DNA of 55,179 bases from positions 1-55,179 of IMG/VR virus record IMGVR_UViG_3300046734_000050; one strand, 5' to 3'. Both the position numbers and the translations under genes were made by a program. Below, in pieces: positions 15,982 through 25,650 of this stretch (positions are counted from its first letter, which is position 1; each line of letters begins with the position of its first letter). Source of the DNA: a virus. The notes under the pieces are model-generated. The model saw only the letters and a list, made by a program, of their open reading frames with translations. It searched no databases and was not told the origin of the DNA.

Positions 15982-17556
15982 ATGACATACGTAGGAAAAA
16001 AACCTGCCGATATAATTGCAACTGCTGTTGATACCACTACAGGTACGTTTAGTGGTGACCTAACAGTAGACACATCAACACTTTATGTAGACTCAGCTAA
16101 CAATAGGGTTGGTGTAGGAACTGTAAGTCCTGCTAATACTTTGTCAGTAGAAGGTTCAGGTACTGGACTAAATATAAATAGTACTAATGATGAAGTTAAA
16201 AAGATTGTTTTTGAAAATAGTGGCACTACTACTGGCTACATAGGAAGCAGTTCATCATCACCTATACGACTTTTAGATGGGTCAGCTAATGAACGCATGA
16301 GAATAGACAGTAGTGGCAACTTGTTGGTGGGATGCACTGCCGTAGGTGAAGGTGTGGGTAACACTAACTTAGGTATTACTGTAGGTAGTTTCTTGTCCGT
16401 GTCACGAGATGGTGGCACTGTAGGTTACTTTAATAGAAACACATCAGACGGCGACATTGTGCAACTCCGCAAAGACGGCTCTCTTGTAGGAAATATTGGT
16501 ACTTCAAATGGAGATTTATATATTGGTACTGGTGATACTGGATTAAGATTTCACGATGGTGATAATAGTATTTATTCAGTAAATGCTACTACTGGTGCAA
16601 AAATAAATGGAGCAGTAGATTTAGGTGAACCAGCAGGTCGTTTCAAAGACCTCTACCTATCTGGTGATATTACATTTGGTGATAGTCATTTTATTGGTAA
16701 CCAAACAACATCAGATAATTTGTTAATACAATCAAGCACTGGTGAAAATATAATATATGATTCTGCTAATGGTGGTCATATATTTTATAAGAATGGTACA
16801 GAAAAATTTAGGATTGATGATAATGGAAATGTCGGCATTGGCACTAGTGGTCCTGATACTACTTTAGATGTAGAAGGTGCAGGAGACTGCACAATAAGCA
16901 TTACTGCTAATAGTACAAGTCACGACAGTAAGATAGACTTTGTGCAAGGTTCAACAATAGAGGGTGGAATAACCTTTGACCATAATGGGTCTTTTGGCAG
17001 TGAACAAATACAATTTAGAGTAGGTAATAATACAACTCATGTATATATGCACGGAACTGGAGCAACTTCTTTTGGAGATTCTGATGCAAGTCCATATATA
17101 GCAACTGAAGGTCATGTAGTTGCTTTAAATGATGGTTCTAGATATGGAGGTCTTTTTGGTTGTGATAATATAGCAAATAGAGATGCAATTGCATTTGTAA
17201 ATCCAAATGGATTTGTTGGAAGTATTAAAACAAATGGTTCATCAACATCTTACAACACTTCTTCAGACCATAGACTTAAGGAAAATGTAACAGCAGATTG
17301 GGATGCAACAACTAGACTAAAGCAACTTAATCCAGTTCGTTTTAACTTCATAGCAGATGCAGACACCACAGTAGATGGCTTCTTAGCACATGAGGTGCAG
17401 TCAGTTGTACCTGAAGCTATTAGTGGCACACACAATGAACTAGATGATGATGGTAACCCTGTCTATCAAGGCATAGACCAAAGCAAACTTGTGCCTTTAC
17501 TCGTAAAGACAATACAAGAATTAGAAGCTAGAATAGAAACATTGGAGAACGCATAA
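15982..17556 (+). CDS. Tail fibre with C-terminal S74 chaperone domain
   Basis: A 524-residue fibre. The N-terminus YVGKKPADIIATAVDTTTG is a common marine-phage virion anchor. The middle is beta-rich with NVGIGTSGP-like turns. The last about 98 residues are an intramolecular chaperone (peptidase S74): SSDHRLKEN at 427-435 supplies the Ser428 and Lys433 expected for self-cleavage, and a coiled-coil follows at the end. The domain helps trimerisation and then cuts itself off. The stop overlaps the next ATG. Confidence 0.85.
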   Translation: MTYVGKKPADIIATAVDTTTGTFSGDLTVDTSTLYVDSANNRVGVGTVSPANTLSVEGSGTGLNINSTNDEVKKIVFENSGTTTGYIGSSSSSPIRLLDGSANERMRIDSSGNLLVGCTAVGEGVGNTNLGITVGSFLSVSRDGGTVGYFNRNTSDGDIVQLRKDGSLVGNIGTSNGDLYIGTGDTGLRFHDGDNSIYSVNATTGAKINGAVDLGEPAGRFKDLYLSGDITFGDSHFIGNQTTSDNLLIQSSTGENIIYDSANGGHIFYKNGTEKFRIDDNGNVGIGTSGPDTTLDVEGAGDCTISITANSTSHDSKIDFVQGSTIEGGITFDHNGSFGSEQIQFRVGNNTTHVYMHGTGATSFGDSDASPYIATEGHVVALNDGSRYGGLFGCDNIANRDAIAFVNPNGFVGSIKTNGSSTSYNTSSDHRLKENVTADWDATTRLKQLNPVRFNFIADADTTVDGFLAHEVQSVVPEAISGTHNELDDDGNPVYQGIDQSKLVPLLVKTIQELEARIETLENA

Positions 17557-19967
17557 TGGCATACATAGGAGTATCTCCTTCCAACGGAGTTAGACAAAAA
17601 CATACCTACACAGCCACTGCTTCACAGACAACATTCAGTGGTGCAGGGTCAGAAGGTATTTCACTAAGCTACAGAGATAGCAACTACGTTGATGTGTACA
17701 GAAATGGTGTTAAGCTAGGTGACGCAGATTACACTGCCACTAGTGGTACATCTATTGTGCTAGGAGAAGGTGCTGCTGTAAGTGATATCATAGAGATTGT
17801 AACATATGATGTATTTTCTGTAGCTGATACAGTAAGCAAGGCAGATGGTGGCACGTTTGATGGTAATGTCACAATGGCAGGTACTCTTGCAGTTACAGGT
17901 GAGACTACTCTTTCAGCTAATCTTAATCTAGGTGATAATGATAAAGTCATATTTGGTGATGATGATGATTTTGAAATAAGGTATAATAGTGCAACTGGTG
18001 AAAATCAGTTAAATCTTACAAGCAACCCTCTTGAGATGAAACAATTAGGAACAAACTCGGTTTTGCAACTTATTAATGGTGGAACAAATCACAATCAAGT
18101 CTTGCAAATACTTAAAGGAAGCACTCTCCACGGCAGTATTAGCACTGATACTAATAAATTAAAAATAGATGGCATTGGTTCTCTTGAGTTATCAGATGAC
18201 GGTAGTACTAAACTCGCCACCACATCAACAGGCATTGACGTAACAGGTACAGTTGTATCAGATGGTATGTCTACAAACACAGCAGGAACATCTAACTTTA
18301 TAGCAGGTGTCAATGCAGGTAACTCAATTACAAGTGGGGGTAATTTTAATACTGTAGTTGGCGATGAAGCAGGTACAGCTTTAACTACTGGAGATGACAA
18401 CACAGCATTAGGTTATGGAGCTTTATATTCAGAAGATGCACACGGAAAGAATACAGCAGTTGGCACTAATTCTCTGTTAACACTTAATGCAGGTGTAGAT
18501 GGTCACAACACAGCAGTCGGATATTTCTCAGGTAGAGCAATAACAACAGGAGTTCAAAACACCCTAATTGGTAGTCGTGCAGGAGATGCTTTGACTGATG
18601 CAGATTTCAATGTAGCTATTGGTGACCAAGCTCTAACTACTGATACTCAAGGTAGTAGGTCTATTGCCATTGGTTATGGTGCATTATCTACACAAAATTT
18701 TACTTCTGCTACTAATTCTCATAATACAGCAGTTGGACACGCTTCTGGAGCAGCAATCACAACAGGAACTCTCAACACTTTAGTTGGTGCATTATCTGGT
18801 GACGCATTAAATACAGGTGCAGAAAATGTGGCTCTTGGATACAATGCTTTAAGTGCAGATGTAAAAGGAAATAATAGTATTGCTATTGGTTCTAAAGCCT
18901 TGCAATCACAAAGTTTTTCTGGAGCAACAGATGTTTACAATACGGCAGTTGGGCATAATGCAGGTAAATCAGTAACAACAGGTGTACAAAACACTCTAAT
19001 TGGGGGTCTAGCTGGAGATGCCTTAACTACAGGAAATGAGAATACAGTTCTTGGTTATGATTCTCTAGGCTCAGATACTAAAGGAAAACATTCTGTAGCA
19101 ATAGGTCACAGAGCTTTAACAACTCAAAACTTTACTAGTACTACTGATAATTACAATATAGCAATAGGGACTCTTACATTAGCATCATTAACAACAGGAG
19201 TTAACAATACTTTCGTTGGTGGTCTTTCAGGTGATGCACTTACTGATGCTGATGATAATGTTGGAATTGGACTATTTGCACTTAGTGCATCAACACAAGA
19301 TAGCAGAAATGTAGCAATAGGAGCTAATGCTTTCAAAGTTTTAAATTATGGCTCACAAGCCAACTTTGAAGCTGTAGCTGTAGGATATGATGCAGGTAAA
19401 AGTGTAACTACTGGTTTAAGAAATCAATTATTTGGTGCTTTTGCAGGAAAAAACATTGATACTGGACAAAAAAATACATGCGTTGGCTATGATTCTGGTG
19501 CGACACTTACAAGTGGTGGTCAAAATACTTGTTTAGGATTTGAAGCAAATGTTGCGAGTGCAAGTGCAAATAATAGTATTACTTTAGGTAATGCAGATGT
19601 TACTGCATTAAGATGTCAGCAAACATCTATAAGTTCTTTATCAGATGTTAGAGATAAAACAGATATAATTGATTTACCTTATGGTTTAGATTTCATTAAT
19701 AAAACAAGACCAGTTCAATTTAAATGGAATTTAAGAGATGCTAAAGAAGAAAGCACATTAAATGGAACAATAAGAAATGGATTTATTGCACAAGAATTAC
19801 AAGACTTAGGCAATAATGACCAACATCAATTAGTATATGATGAAAATCCAGAAAAGCTAGAAGCAAGATATGGTAATCTAATGCCTATGCTAGTAAAGGC
19901 AGTACAAGAATTATCAGCACAAGTAACAGCATTACAATCTGAACTCAAAACAATAAAAGGAAAATAA
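17556..19967 (+). CDS. Tail fibre with YadA-head-like repeats and S74 domain
   Basis: An 803-residue fibre. The N-terminus (AYIGVSPSNGVRQKHTYTA) is another typical anchor. Residues about 250-670 are repeats of the form NTAVGxxxG, NxxIG and ALTTGxxN, resembling the left-handed beta-roll of trimeric autotransporter heads. The C-terminal 111 residues resemble the S74 chaperone with SDVRDK (Ser696, Asp697, Lys701), a divergent version of the usual SDxRLKEN, and end in a coiled-coil. It probably binds a receptor, and self-cleavage is likely but less certain than in the preceding fibre. Confidence 0.85.
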   Translation: MAYIGVSPSNGVRQKHTYTATASQTTFSGAGSEGISLSYRDSNYVDVYRNGVKLGDADYTATSGTSIVLGEGAAVSDIIEIVTYDVFSVADTVSKADGGTFDGNVTMAGTLAVTGETTLSANLNLGDNDKVIFGDDDDFEIRYNSATGENQLNLTSNPLEMKQLGTNSVLQLINGGTNHNQVLQILKGSTLHGSISTDTNKLKIDGIGSLELSDDGSTKLATTSTGIDVTGTVVSDGMSTNTAGTSNFIAGVNAGNSITSGGNFNTVVGDEAGTALTTGDDNTALGYGALYSEDAHGKNTAVGTNSLLTLNAGVDGHNTAVGYFSGRAITTGVQNTLIGSRAGDALTDADFNVAIGDQALTTDTQGSRSIAIGYGALSTQNFTSATNSHNTAVGHASGAAITTGTLNTLVGALSGDALNTGAENVALGYNALSADVKGNNSIAIGSKALQSQSFSGATDVYNTAVGHNAGKSVTTGVQNTLIGGLAGDALTTGNENTVLGYDSLGSDTKGKHSVAIGHRALTTQNFTSTTDNYNIAIGTLTLASLTTGVNNTFVGGLSGDALTDADDNVGIGLFALSASTQDSRNVAIGANAFKVLNYGSQANFEAVAVGYDAGKSVTTGLRNQLFGAFAGKNIDTGQKNTCVGYDSGATLTSGGQNTCLGFEANVASASANNSITLGNADVTALRCQQTSISSLSDVRDKTDIIDLPYGLDFINKTRPVQFKWNLRDAKEESTLNGTIRNGFIAQELQDLGNNDQHQLVYDENPEKLEARYGNLMPMLVKAVQELSAQVTALQSELKTIKGK

Positions 19968-19968
19968 A

Positions 19969-20244
19969 ATGAGCAGAACAGCAGAAGAAATAGCACAAGC
20001 ACATTCCGCTTGTTTAGATGGAGCAAATACAATCAATGTTGTAATTGCTACACATAACTTAGGTGATGATGCAACAAATGAGAATTATGGACATGACATG
20101 ACACTTGAGGAAAAGAAAGCAAGGGTTAGTCGTAGTGTAGGATATCTTAAGTATCAGAAAGATAACTTTGATGATTGGGGTGATGCTGATTTTACAGTTA
20201 TAGATGCAGCGATAGCGAGTGCCGACACCTTTACAGAGGAATAA
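19969..20244 (+). CDS. Small protein between fibre genes
   Basis: A 91-residue acidic protein with a helical pattern (LEEKKARVSRSVGYLKYQKDN, split as LEEKKARVSRS and VGYLKYQKDN). It begins two bases after the previous stop. Comparable small proteins often follow fibre genes in marine phages and may act as fibre chaperones or assembly factors. I cannot assign a function. Confidence 0.6.
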   Translation: MSRTAEEIAQAHSACLDGANTINVVIATHNLGDDATNENYGHDMTLEEKKARVSRSVGYLKYQKDNFDDWGDADFTVIDAAIASADTFTEE

Positions 20245-20247
20245 TAC

Positions 20248-21999
20248 ATGACAAGAGCAAAAGACATATCCAAGATAGTCACTGATGCAGACCTCAGTGG
20301 TACTCTTGATGTAACAGGTACAGTGACAGCAGGTGATGTAACCATGACCAGAGAAACTGGTGGTTACTTGTTTAACACTGGTGGCTCAACTAGAGCAGGT
20401 ATTCGTTCTGATGACCAAAACAATTTAACTCTAAGAGCAGGTACTGATGCTATAAAAATGCACGTTGGAGCAGATGGCAACGTAGGTATTGGTACTAGTA
20501 GTCCAGATAGCACACTTGAAGTTAACGGAATCATAGAGATAAAAAGAAGTAATGAATTATCAGTACTTACAACTACAGCTACAGGTGTTGCAAACTTTGA
20601 GTTTGGTTTTAATAAAAGTGGTGGCACTACTCGTGGCATGCCAAATGACACAGCATTTATAAATATGCGACAAGGTTATCCTATTATAATTGCGACTCAA
20701 GAAACAGAACGTATGCGTATTACTGATGGTGGAAACGTAGGTATTGGTACTAGTAGTCCAAATAGGATGCTCACCTTAGAAAATGGTGATATTCAAATAC
20801 ATGATAGTGGAACAGGTGACCCATTATTAAACTTTTCTGTAGGAGGCACACAGGCTTCTCCAACTCAAAGTTGGACTTTTAGAATAGACAATAGTGATTC
20901 TGATAAATTTCAATTAATGGATGTTACTGATAGTCGTATTGTTTTAACAGCAGATGGCTCAGGCAACGTAGGTATTGGTACTAGTAGTCCTTCTGCAAAA
21001 CTTGACGTAACTGGTGCAATAGAAGCTGACGATAAAATCACTATTGCTTATGAAGCAGGAAGTAGTGATTGGGAACTTGAATCTACATCAGGTGATGACT
21101 TTACTATTTCAAGAAATGGTTCACAAAAGTTATTGATAGATGGTAGTACAAGCAACGTAGGTATTGGTACTACTAGTCCTGCTACAACATTAGATGTGTA
21201 TGGAAACATAAATTTAAGAAGTGGTTACAATTTAACTTGGGGTGGTTTTTACGGAGCAAATATCCCTACAATAGCTGCTCCAAGTGGAGCAGGAGCTAAC
21301 ATCCAATTCTACCCTGCTGGTAATACATCAGGCGAAACAATGCGTATTACAAGTAATGGTACTGTATTAATAGGCAAAACTTCATCTGACGGCTCTGCTA
21401 GTGCTGGATTTGAATTTGAGCCTCCCGGTGCTTTAAGTATTGCCGCTGATGGAGCACCTTCCGTAACAATAAATAGGAACACTAGTGATGGTTCTTTAGT
21501 TGCCTTCCGTCAAGCTAATACTACTGAAGGAACAATTTCAATAAGTGGAACAACTACAAGCTATAATGGTGGACACATATCTCGTTGGTCAAGATTACTT
21601 GATAACAGTAAAGACACTTCAATAGTCAAAGGCACAGTAATGACTAACCTTGATGAAATGGTTGAATGGGGTGATGAAGACAACGAGCAGTTAAACAAGA
21701 TGGCAGTATCTAGTGTTGAGGGTGACGCTAATGTTGCAGGAGTATTTGTTAACTGGGATAATGATGATGACTGGAATGATATGAATGTAGCAATGACTGG
21801 TGATATGGTTATTAGAATTGCTCAAGGAACAACAGTCGCTAGAGGTGACTTGCTAATGAGTGCAGGAGATGGCACAGCAAAACCTCAAGATGACGATATC
21901 GTAAGAAGTAAAACAATAGCCAAAGTTACTTCTACAAACGTATCACATACATATGATGACGGCACTTATTTAGTGCCTTGTGTATTGATGGCTTGCTAA
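20248..21999 (+). CDS. Tail fibre with VGIGTSSP repeats and a non-S74 C-terminus
   Basis: A 583-residue fibre. The N-terminus TRAKDISKIVTDADLSGTLD is an anchor used by marine-phage fibres. Four NVGIGTSSP or NVGIGTTSP units mark beta-turn repeats. The last about 130 residues (VEWGDEDNEQ, VAGVFVNWD, GDLLMSAGDGTAKPQ, YLVPCVLMAC) do not fit S74. They resemble another fibre-maturation domain, possibly of the peptidase G2 type. The stretch is probably trimeric and receptor binding. Confidence 0.78.
   Translation: MTRAKDISKIVTDADLSGTLDVTGTVTAGDVTMTRETGGYLFNTGGSTRAGIRSDDQNNLTLRAGTDAIKMHVGADGNVGIGTSSPDSTLEVNGIIEIKRSNELSVLTTTATGVANFEFGFNKSGGTTRGMPNDTAFINMRQGYPIIIATQETERMRITDGGNVGIGTSSPNRMLTLENGDIQIHDSGTGDPLLNFSVGGTQASPTQSWTFRIDNSDSDKFQLMDVTDSRIVLTADGSGNVGIGTSSPSAKLDVTGAIEADDKITIAYEAGSSDWELESTSGDDFTISRNGSQKLLIDGSTSNVGIGTTSPATTLDVYGNINLRSGYNLTWGGFYGANIPTIAAPSGAGANIQFYPAGNTSGETMRITSNGTVLIGKTSSDGSASAGFEFEPPGALSIAADGAPSVTINRNTSDGSLVAFRQANTTEGTISISGTTTSYNGGHISRWSRLLDNSKDTSIVKGTVMTNLDEMVEWGDEDNEQLNKMAVSSVEGDANVAGVFVNWDNDDDWNDMNVAMTGDMVIRIAQGTTVARGDLLMSAGDGTAKPQDDDIVRSKTIAKVTSTNVSHTYDDGTYLVPCVLMAC
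20476..21180 (+). repeat. Four near-identical DNA repeats inside the fibre gene
   Basis: A stretch of about 28 bases encoding NVGIGTSSP recurs at 20476-20504, 20731-20760, 20962-20990 and 21152-21180. Identity at DNA level, including synonymous positions, is almost complete. Such short identical blocks can recombine and swap fibre segments. Confidence 0.75.
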
Positions 22000-22015
22000 C
22001 TTAAAGGAGAATAAA

Positions 22016-22327
22016 ATGGCAGTAACTTGGACAATAGGAACAATGGAAAGAGACTTAGTGCAGGGAGACAACACAGATATTGTGACTATCTTGCATTGGA
22101 GAGCATCTGACGAAGACGCAGATGGTAACACAGGGTCAGCTTATGGCACAGTCGGTGTAACACTTGTAGGAACACCAACACCATATGCAGATATCACAGA
22201 GACGCAAGCTATTGGATGGGCTAAAGATGCACTTGGTGCAGACGAAGTGGCATCAATAGAAGCAGGGATAGCTAGTCAGATAGATGCAATGGCTAACCCA
22301 ACAACAGCAAGTGGAGTATCTTGGTAA
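22016..22327 (+). CDS. Small conserved tail-region protein
   Basis: A 103-residue acidic protein with WTIGTMERDL near the start and an amphipathic helical C-terminal half. Similar proteins with this opening follow fibre genes in many marine phages as I remember them. No catalytic motif is visible. AAGGAGA precedes the ATG, and the stop overlaps the next start (TAATG). Confidence 0.6.
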   Translation: MAVTWTIGTMERDLVQGDNTDIVTILHWRASDEDADGNTGSAYGTVGVTLVGTPTPYADITETQAIGWAKDALGADEVASIEAGIASQIDAMANPTTASGVSW

Positions 22328-22566
22328 TGACTGAACAATCAAACGTAATCACTATTGATGGTAAAGAGTATAAAGAAGAAGATTTATCTCAAGACCAAAA
22401 CTATTTTATCAATCAGATAAAAGACTTACAGGGTAAAGCTGCTAATCTTAGGTTTCAACTAGACCAAGTAACTGTAGCACAAAATGCCTTTACTAATTCA
22501 CTAATACAGTCAGTTAAAGGTGAAGAAGAGGAATCTACAGACAATGCAGATGAAAATGCAGCCTGA
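22327..22566 (+). CDS. DUF6447-like small protein
   Basis: A 79-residue protein opening with VITIDGKEYKEEDLS and followed by a helix with AxNLRFQLDQV, a pattern I associate with DUF6447-type phage proteins (name from memory). The acidic tail overlaps the next gene. The start is the ATG fused to the upstream stop. Function is unknown. Confidence 0.6.
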   Translation: MTEQSNVITIDGKEYKEEDLSQDQNYFINQIKDLQGKAANLRFQLDQVTVAQNAFTNSLIQSVKGEEEESTDNADENAA

Positions 22567-22738
22567 GTTAAAAGTACAAATGGAACTAGATGCACATGAG
22601 AAAGAGTGTGCCATCCGATATCAAGCAGTCAATGACAAGCTAGAAACCCTAGACAAAAGAATGTGGCGAATAGAAGCTATGTCTATGGTGGGTACGCTTG
22701 GTGTGGTAGCTTTGGTTGTCGCAATTGTAATGAAGTAA
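22544..22738 (+). CDS. XhlA/holin-like tail-anchored membrane protein
   Basis: A 64-residue protein with a soluble helix (HEKECAIRYQAVNDKLETLDKRM) and one C-terminal membrane helix (about residues 44-62). This matches the small haemolysin XhlA / phage holin-accessory layout. The start is uncertain: ATGs at 22544, 22550 and 22556 are in frame. It overlaps the previous gene. Its distance from the lysozyme makes a lysis role tentative. Confidence 0.55.
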   Translation: MQMKMQPELKVQMELDAHEKECAIRYQAVNDKLETLDKRMWRIEAMSMVGTLGVVALVVAIVMK

Positions 22739-22752
22739 TAGGATAAGGATAC

Positions 22753-24948
22753 ATGGCAGTACAACAAGAAATGCAAGAATCGTTTGCTAGGGTATTAGGT
22801 TATGATGGACCTATGCAAGGATTCAATAGCTTTATACAGTCAGACCCTGCAGCTTCAGAAAAGTATAAGGGTATGTTAGCCATTGCTGAAAAGCAAAGAG
22901 AGATGGCTAAACAAAATATGATGAAACGTACTCAAGCACCTAAACCACAGATGGCTCAAGGTGGTTACATGATGGATAGGTTTTCACAGAATCAACAACA
23001 AGATATGGTTGGTGGTTACGTGCCACCACCTACACAATCTTTTCGTGAAGGTGGTTTAGCAAATCCCGGATTATTACCTCAAGCTACTGCTTTTTATGGA
23101 GTAGATGGACAAGAAACTTCTTTATCTTTACCTGTACCAAATAAAGCAGGTGGTTTAACAACTCTACCTACTGCTAAACCACCAAGCCAAGACTTTCAAG
23201 ATGTAACTAAACCTGTATATGACACTAATCCATACTTAGCAGATGGCACTACACCTAACCCTAATTATGGTAAGGACACAGGAACTACAACTACTTCTGC
23301 TCCTAACATAGGAGAGATGGGTGCTCAGATGATAACAACACCCGGATTACCTACAGGCGGTGCGGTTGAAGCAGTAGGTGTGGATGCTGGGACAAATCAA
23401 TTTTTACAGACAACAACAGGTGGTGTAACACCAAGTGCTGTTGCTGTACCTACTACACTAGCTTCCACAGCCACAGCACAAGGACAGACTAAAACCACTC
23501 CTAGTGCAATAGAACCTGCTAAAGCAGAAACTTCGGTTAACACTGCATTACAGCAAACTCAAGCGGCTCAAGGTATTGTCGGTACTAATGCACAAGTAAC
23601 TGCACAACAGCAGGTAGCTAGTTCCGTATCCGAATTAAATGCAGCACAGGGTATTGCCACACAAATGACTAACCCTGTACAAAGACAAGTACAAGCTGGT
23701 GAATTAGTATCTCCTGTAGCTAACGCCGAAACAGCATCTACATATGCGGAACAAATACAGGCAGCAACAGCTACTCCTACAGAAAAGGCAACAGTGCAAG
23801 GGCAGCTTGCTAGTTTAACTGCTGACTTTGATGCAAGCAATCCTCCTGCGTGGGCAGCAGGTTCTTTACGTGCTGTACAAGCACAGATGGCACAAAGAGG
23901 TTTAGGTGCATCTTCAATGGCAGGGCAAGCTATGATTCAAGCGGCCTTAGAGTCAGCACTTCCAATAGCACAAGCGGATGCACAAATACAAGCACAGTTT
24001 GAAACACAAAACCTATCTAACAGACAGCAAAGGGCAATGCTTGCAGCTCAACAAAGAGCACAATTTATAGGTCAGGAATTTGACCAAGCATTTCAAGCAA
24101 GGGTACAAAACTCTGCACGTATAGGTGACATAGCTAATCAAAACTTTACTGCTGAACAAAACATAGCCTTAGAAAACTCTCGTGCTGTTAATACAATGAA
24201 CTTAAATAACCTGTCTAATAAACAAGCACTAGTTATAGCAGAAGCATCAGCACTTGCTAATATGGATATGTCTAACTTAAACAATAGACAACAATCTGCT
24301 GTACAAAACGCACAGTCTTTTTTGCAAATGGATATGGCTAATCTATCCAATACACAGCAAGCTAATATGTTTAATGCACAGCAAAGAATACAATCTTTGT
24401 TTACAGACACAGCTGCTGAAAACGCCGCTAAACAATTTAATGCTACATCACAAAATCAAGTTGACCAATTCTTTGCACAGCTAGGGCAACAAGCTAATCA
24501 GTTTAATGCTACACAAGTTAATGCACAAGAACAGTTTAATGCCGGGCAAAACAATACAGTAGAAAGATTTAATGCTGAATTGAATAATGCACGTGACATA
24601 TTTAATGCCCAAAACCAACAAGTAATAGCACAGTCTAATGCTAATTGGAGAAGACAGATAGCTTCAGCAGATACTGTAGCTGTCAATCGTGCTAACGAAC
24701 TTAATGCTCAAAGCATATTAGGTATAAGCAATCAAGCTTATAACAACTTATGGCAGTACTACGGTGACACTATGGAGTGGGCATGGACATCAGCAGAGAA
24801 TGAAAGAAGTCGTGTCGTTGATTTAGCAAAAGCACAATTAGCTGCCGATGCTAATGCTGATATAGCAAAAATGAAGAATGATTATAACTCATCAGCTGCA
24901 TTTGGTGGTCTTATGACTAAGTTTATTGGAGGAGCACTAGGATTCTAA
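22753..24948 (+). CDS. Large Gln/Ala-rich internal virion candidate
   Basis: A 731-residue protein. The N-terminal half is Pro/Thr/Gln-rich with GGYMMDRF and GGL motifs. The C-terminal half is a long helical array with repeated NLSNxQQ and FNAxQ units, almost without Cys. It ends in a short glycine-rich hydrophobic tail. Position before two other large proteins fits an ejected internal protein or a needle-like component. No enzymatic motif is visible. AAGGAT precedes the ATG. Confidence 0.6.
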   Translation: MAVQQEMQESFARVLGYDGPMQGFNSFIQSDPAASEKYKGMLAIAEKQREMAKQNMMKRTQAPKPQMAQGGYMMDRFSQNQQQDMVGGYVPPPTQSFREGGLANPGLLPQATAFYGVDGQETSLSLPVPNKAGGLTTLPTAKPPSQDFQDVTKPVYDTNPYLADGTTPNPNYGKDTGTTTTSAPNIGEMGAQMITTPGLPTGGAVEAVGVDAGTNQFLQTTTGGVTPSAVAVPTTLASTATAQGQTKTTPSAIEPAKAETSVNTALQQTQAAQGIVGTNAQVTAQQQVASSVSELNAAQGIATQMTNPVQRQVQAGELVSPVANAETASTYAEQIQAATATPTEKATVQGQLASLTADFDASNPPAWAAGSLRAVQAQMAQRGLGASSMAGQAMIQAALESALPIAQADAQIQAQFETQNLSNRQQRAMLAAQQRAQFIGQEFDQAFQARVQNSARIGDIANQNFTAEQNIALENSRAVNTMNLNNLSNKQALVIAEASALANMDMSNLNNRQQSAVQNAQSFLQMDMANLSNTQQANMFNAQQRIQSLFTDTAAENAAKQFNATSQNQVDQFFAQLGQQANQFNATQVNAQEQFNAGQNNTVERFNAELNNARDIFNAQNQQVIAQSNANWRRQIASADTVAVNRANELNAQSILGISNQAYNNLWQYYGDTMEWAWTSAENERSRVVDLAKAQLAADANADIAKMKNDYNSSAAFGGLMTKFIGGALGF

Positions 24949-25157
24949 TGATTACTAACCCTATGATTATGGCACTAAATGGTGTACCAACCATTGAAGA
25001 AGAGACAGAGGTAAAGAAGATACCATCTAAAGGATTACTTACTCGTACTATGGATTCAAAACAATCCACAGGCAGTTCTCCTGATGATGTTAAAATGCGT
25101 GTAGCAAGATATGTACAAGATATACGTAACAAAAGAAAAGGTTTAAAAGATGCCTGA
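24948..25157 (+). CDS. Small basic protein
   Basis: A 69-residue protein starting in the stop of the preceding gene (TAATG) and overlapping the next start by 8 bases. It is basic, without membrane segments. The tight coupling on both sides supports it as a gene. Function is unknown. Confidence 0.6.
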   Translation: MITNPMIMALNGVPTIEEETEVKKIPSKGLLTRTMDSKQSTGSSPDDVKMRVARYVQDIRNKRKGLKDA

Positions 25158-25650
25158 ATTAAATGAAGTCGTACATGATGGTCCTGTAGCAGGTCAGTCT
25201 CTAACAGCAGAGTTTGGTGCTAGACCTTGGCAGAGTCCACCACAATATAATACACTAGAAGAAGCATTAGAGTGGTATGTACCTAGACTAACAAACAAAG
25301 CGTTTACTACAGAGTTATTTGATATAATAGAAATGGGAATACCATTAACTACTATAGCTAATAGTATGCAGTTGACAGCAGTTATGGAAGGTGTTCACTC
25401 GATTGATATAGGCATTTTAGTTACTCCTATTATAGTAGAGATGTTAGCCTATCTTGCAGACAGTCAAGATGTAGAATACAAAATAGGTAATGAAGAGCCT
25501 GAAGATGACGATACACCTAGTGAAGGTATGATAGCGGCGGCTCTGAACAAGTTAAAACAAGAAGAAGATAAACCTATTCCTGTCCCGGGAATAGATAATG
25601 AGGTTACTGAAGAAGAAGAGCCTAGTGGATTAATGGCAAGGAGAGCTTAA
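25150..25650 (+). CDS. Conserved virion-region protein
   Basis: A 166-residue protein with PVAGQSLTAEFGARPWQSPPQ near the N-terminus (split PVAGQSLTAE, FGARPWQSPPQ), then a hydrophobic helical core with VMEGVHSIDIGILVTPIIVEML (split VMEGVHSIDIG, ILVTPIIVEML), and an acidic tail. I remember this core as conserved in marine phages with different tails. It is probably a minor virion or assembly protein. The stop overlaps the next ATG. Confidence 0.6.
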   Translation: MPELNEVVHDGPVAGQSLTAEFGARPWQSPPQYNTLEEALEWYVPRLTNKAFTTELFDIIEMGIPLTTIANSMQLTAVMEGVHSIDIGILVTPIIVEMLAYLADSQDVEYKIGNEEPEDDDTPSEGMIAAALNKLKQEEDKPIPVPGIDNEVTEEEEPSGLMARRA

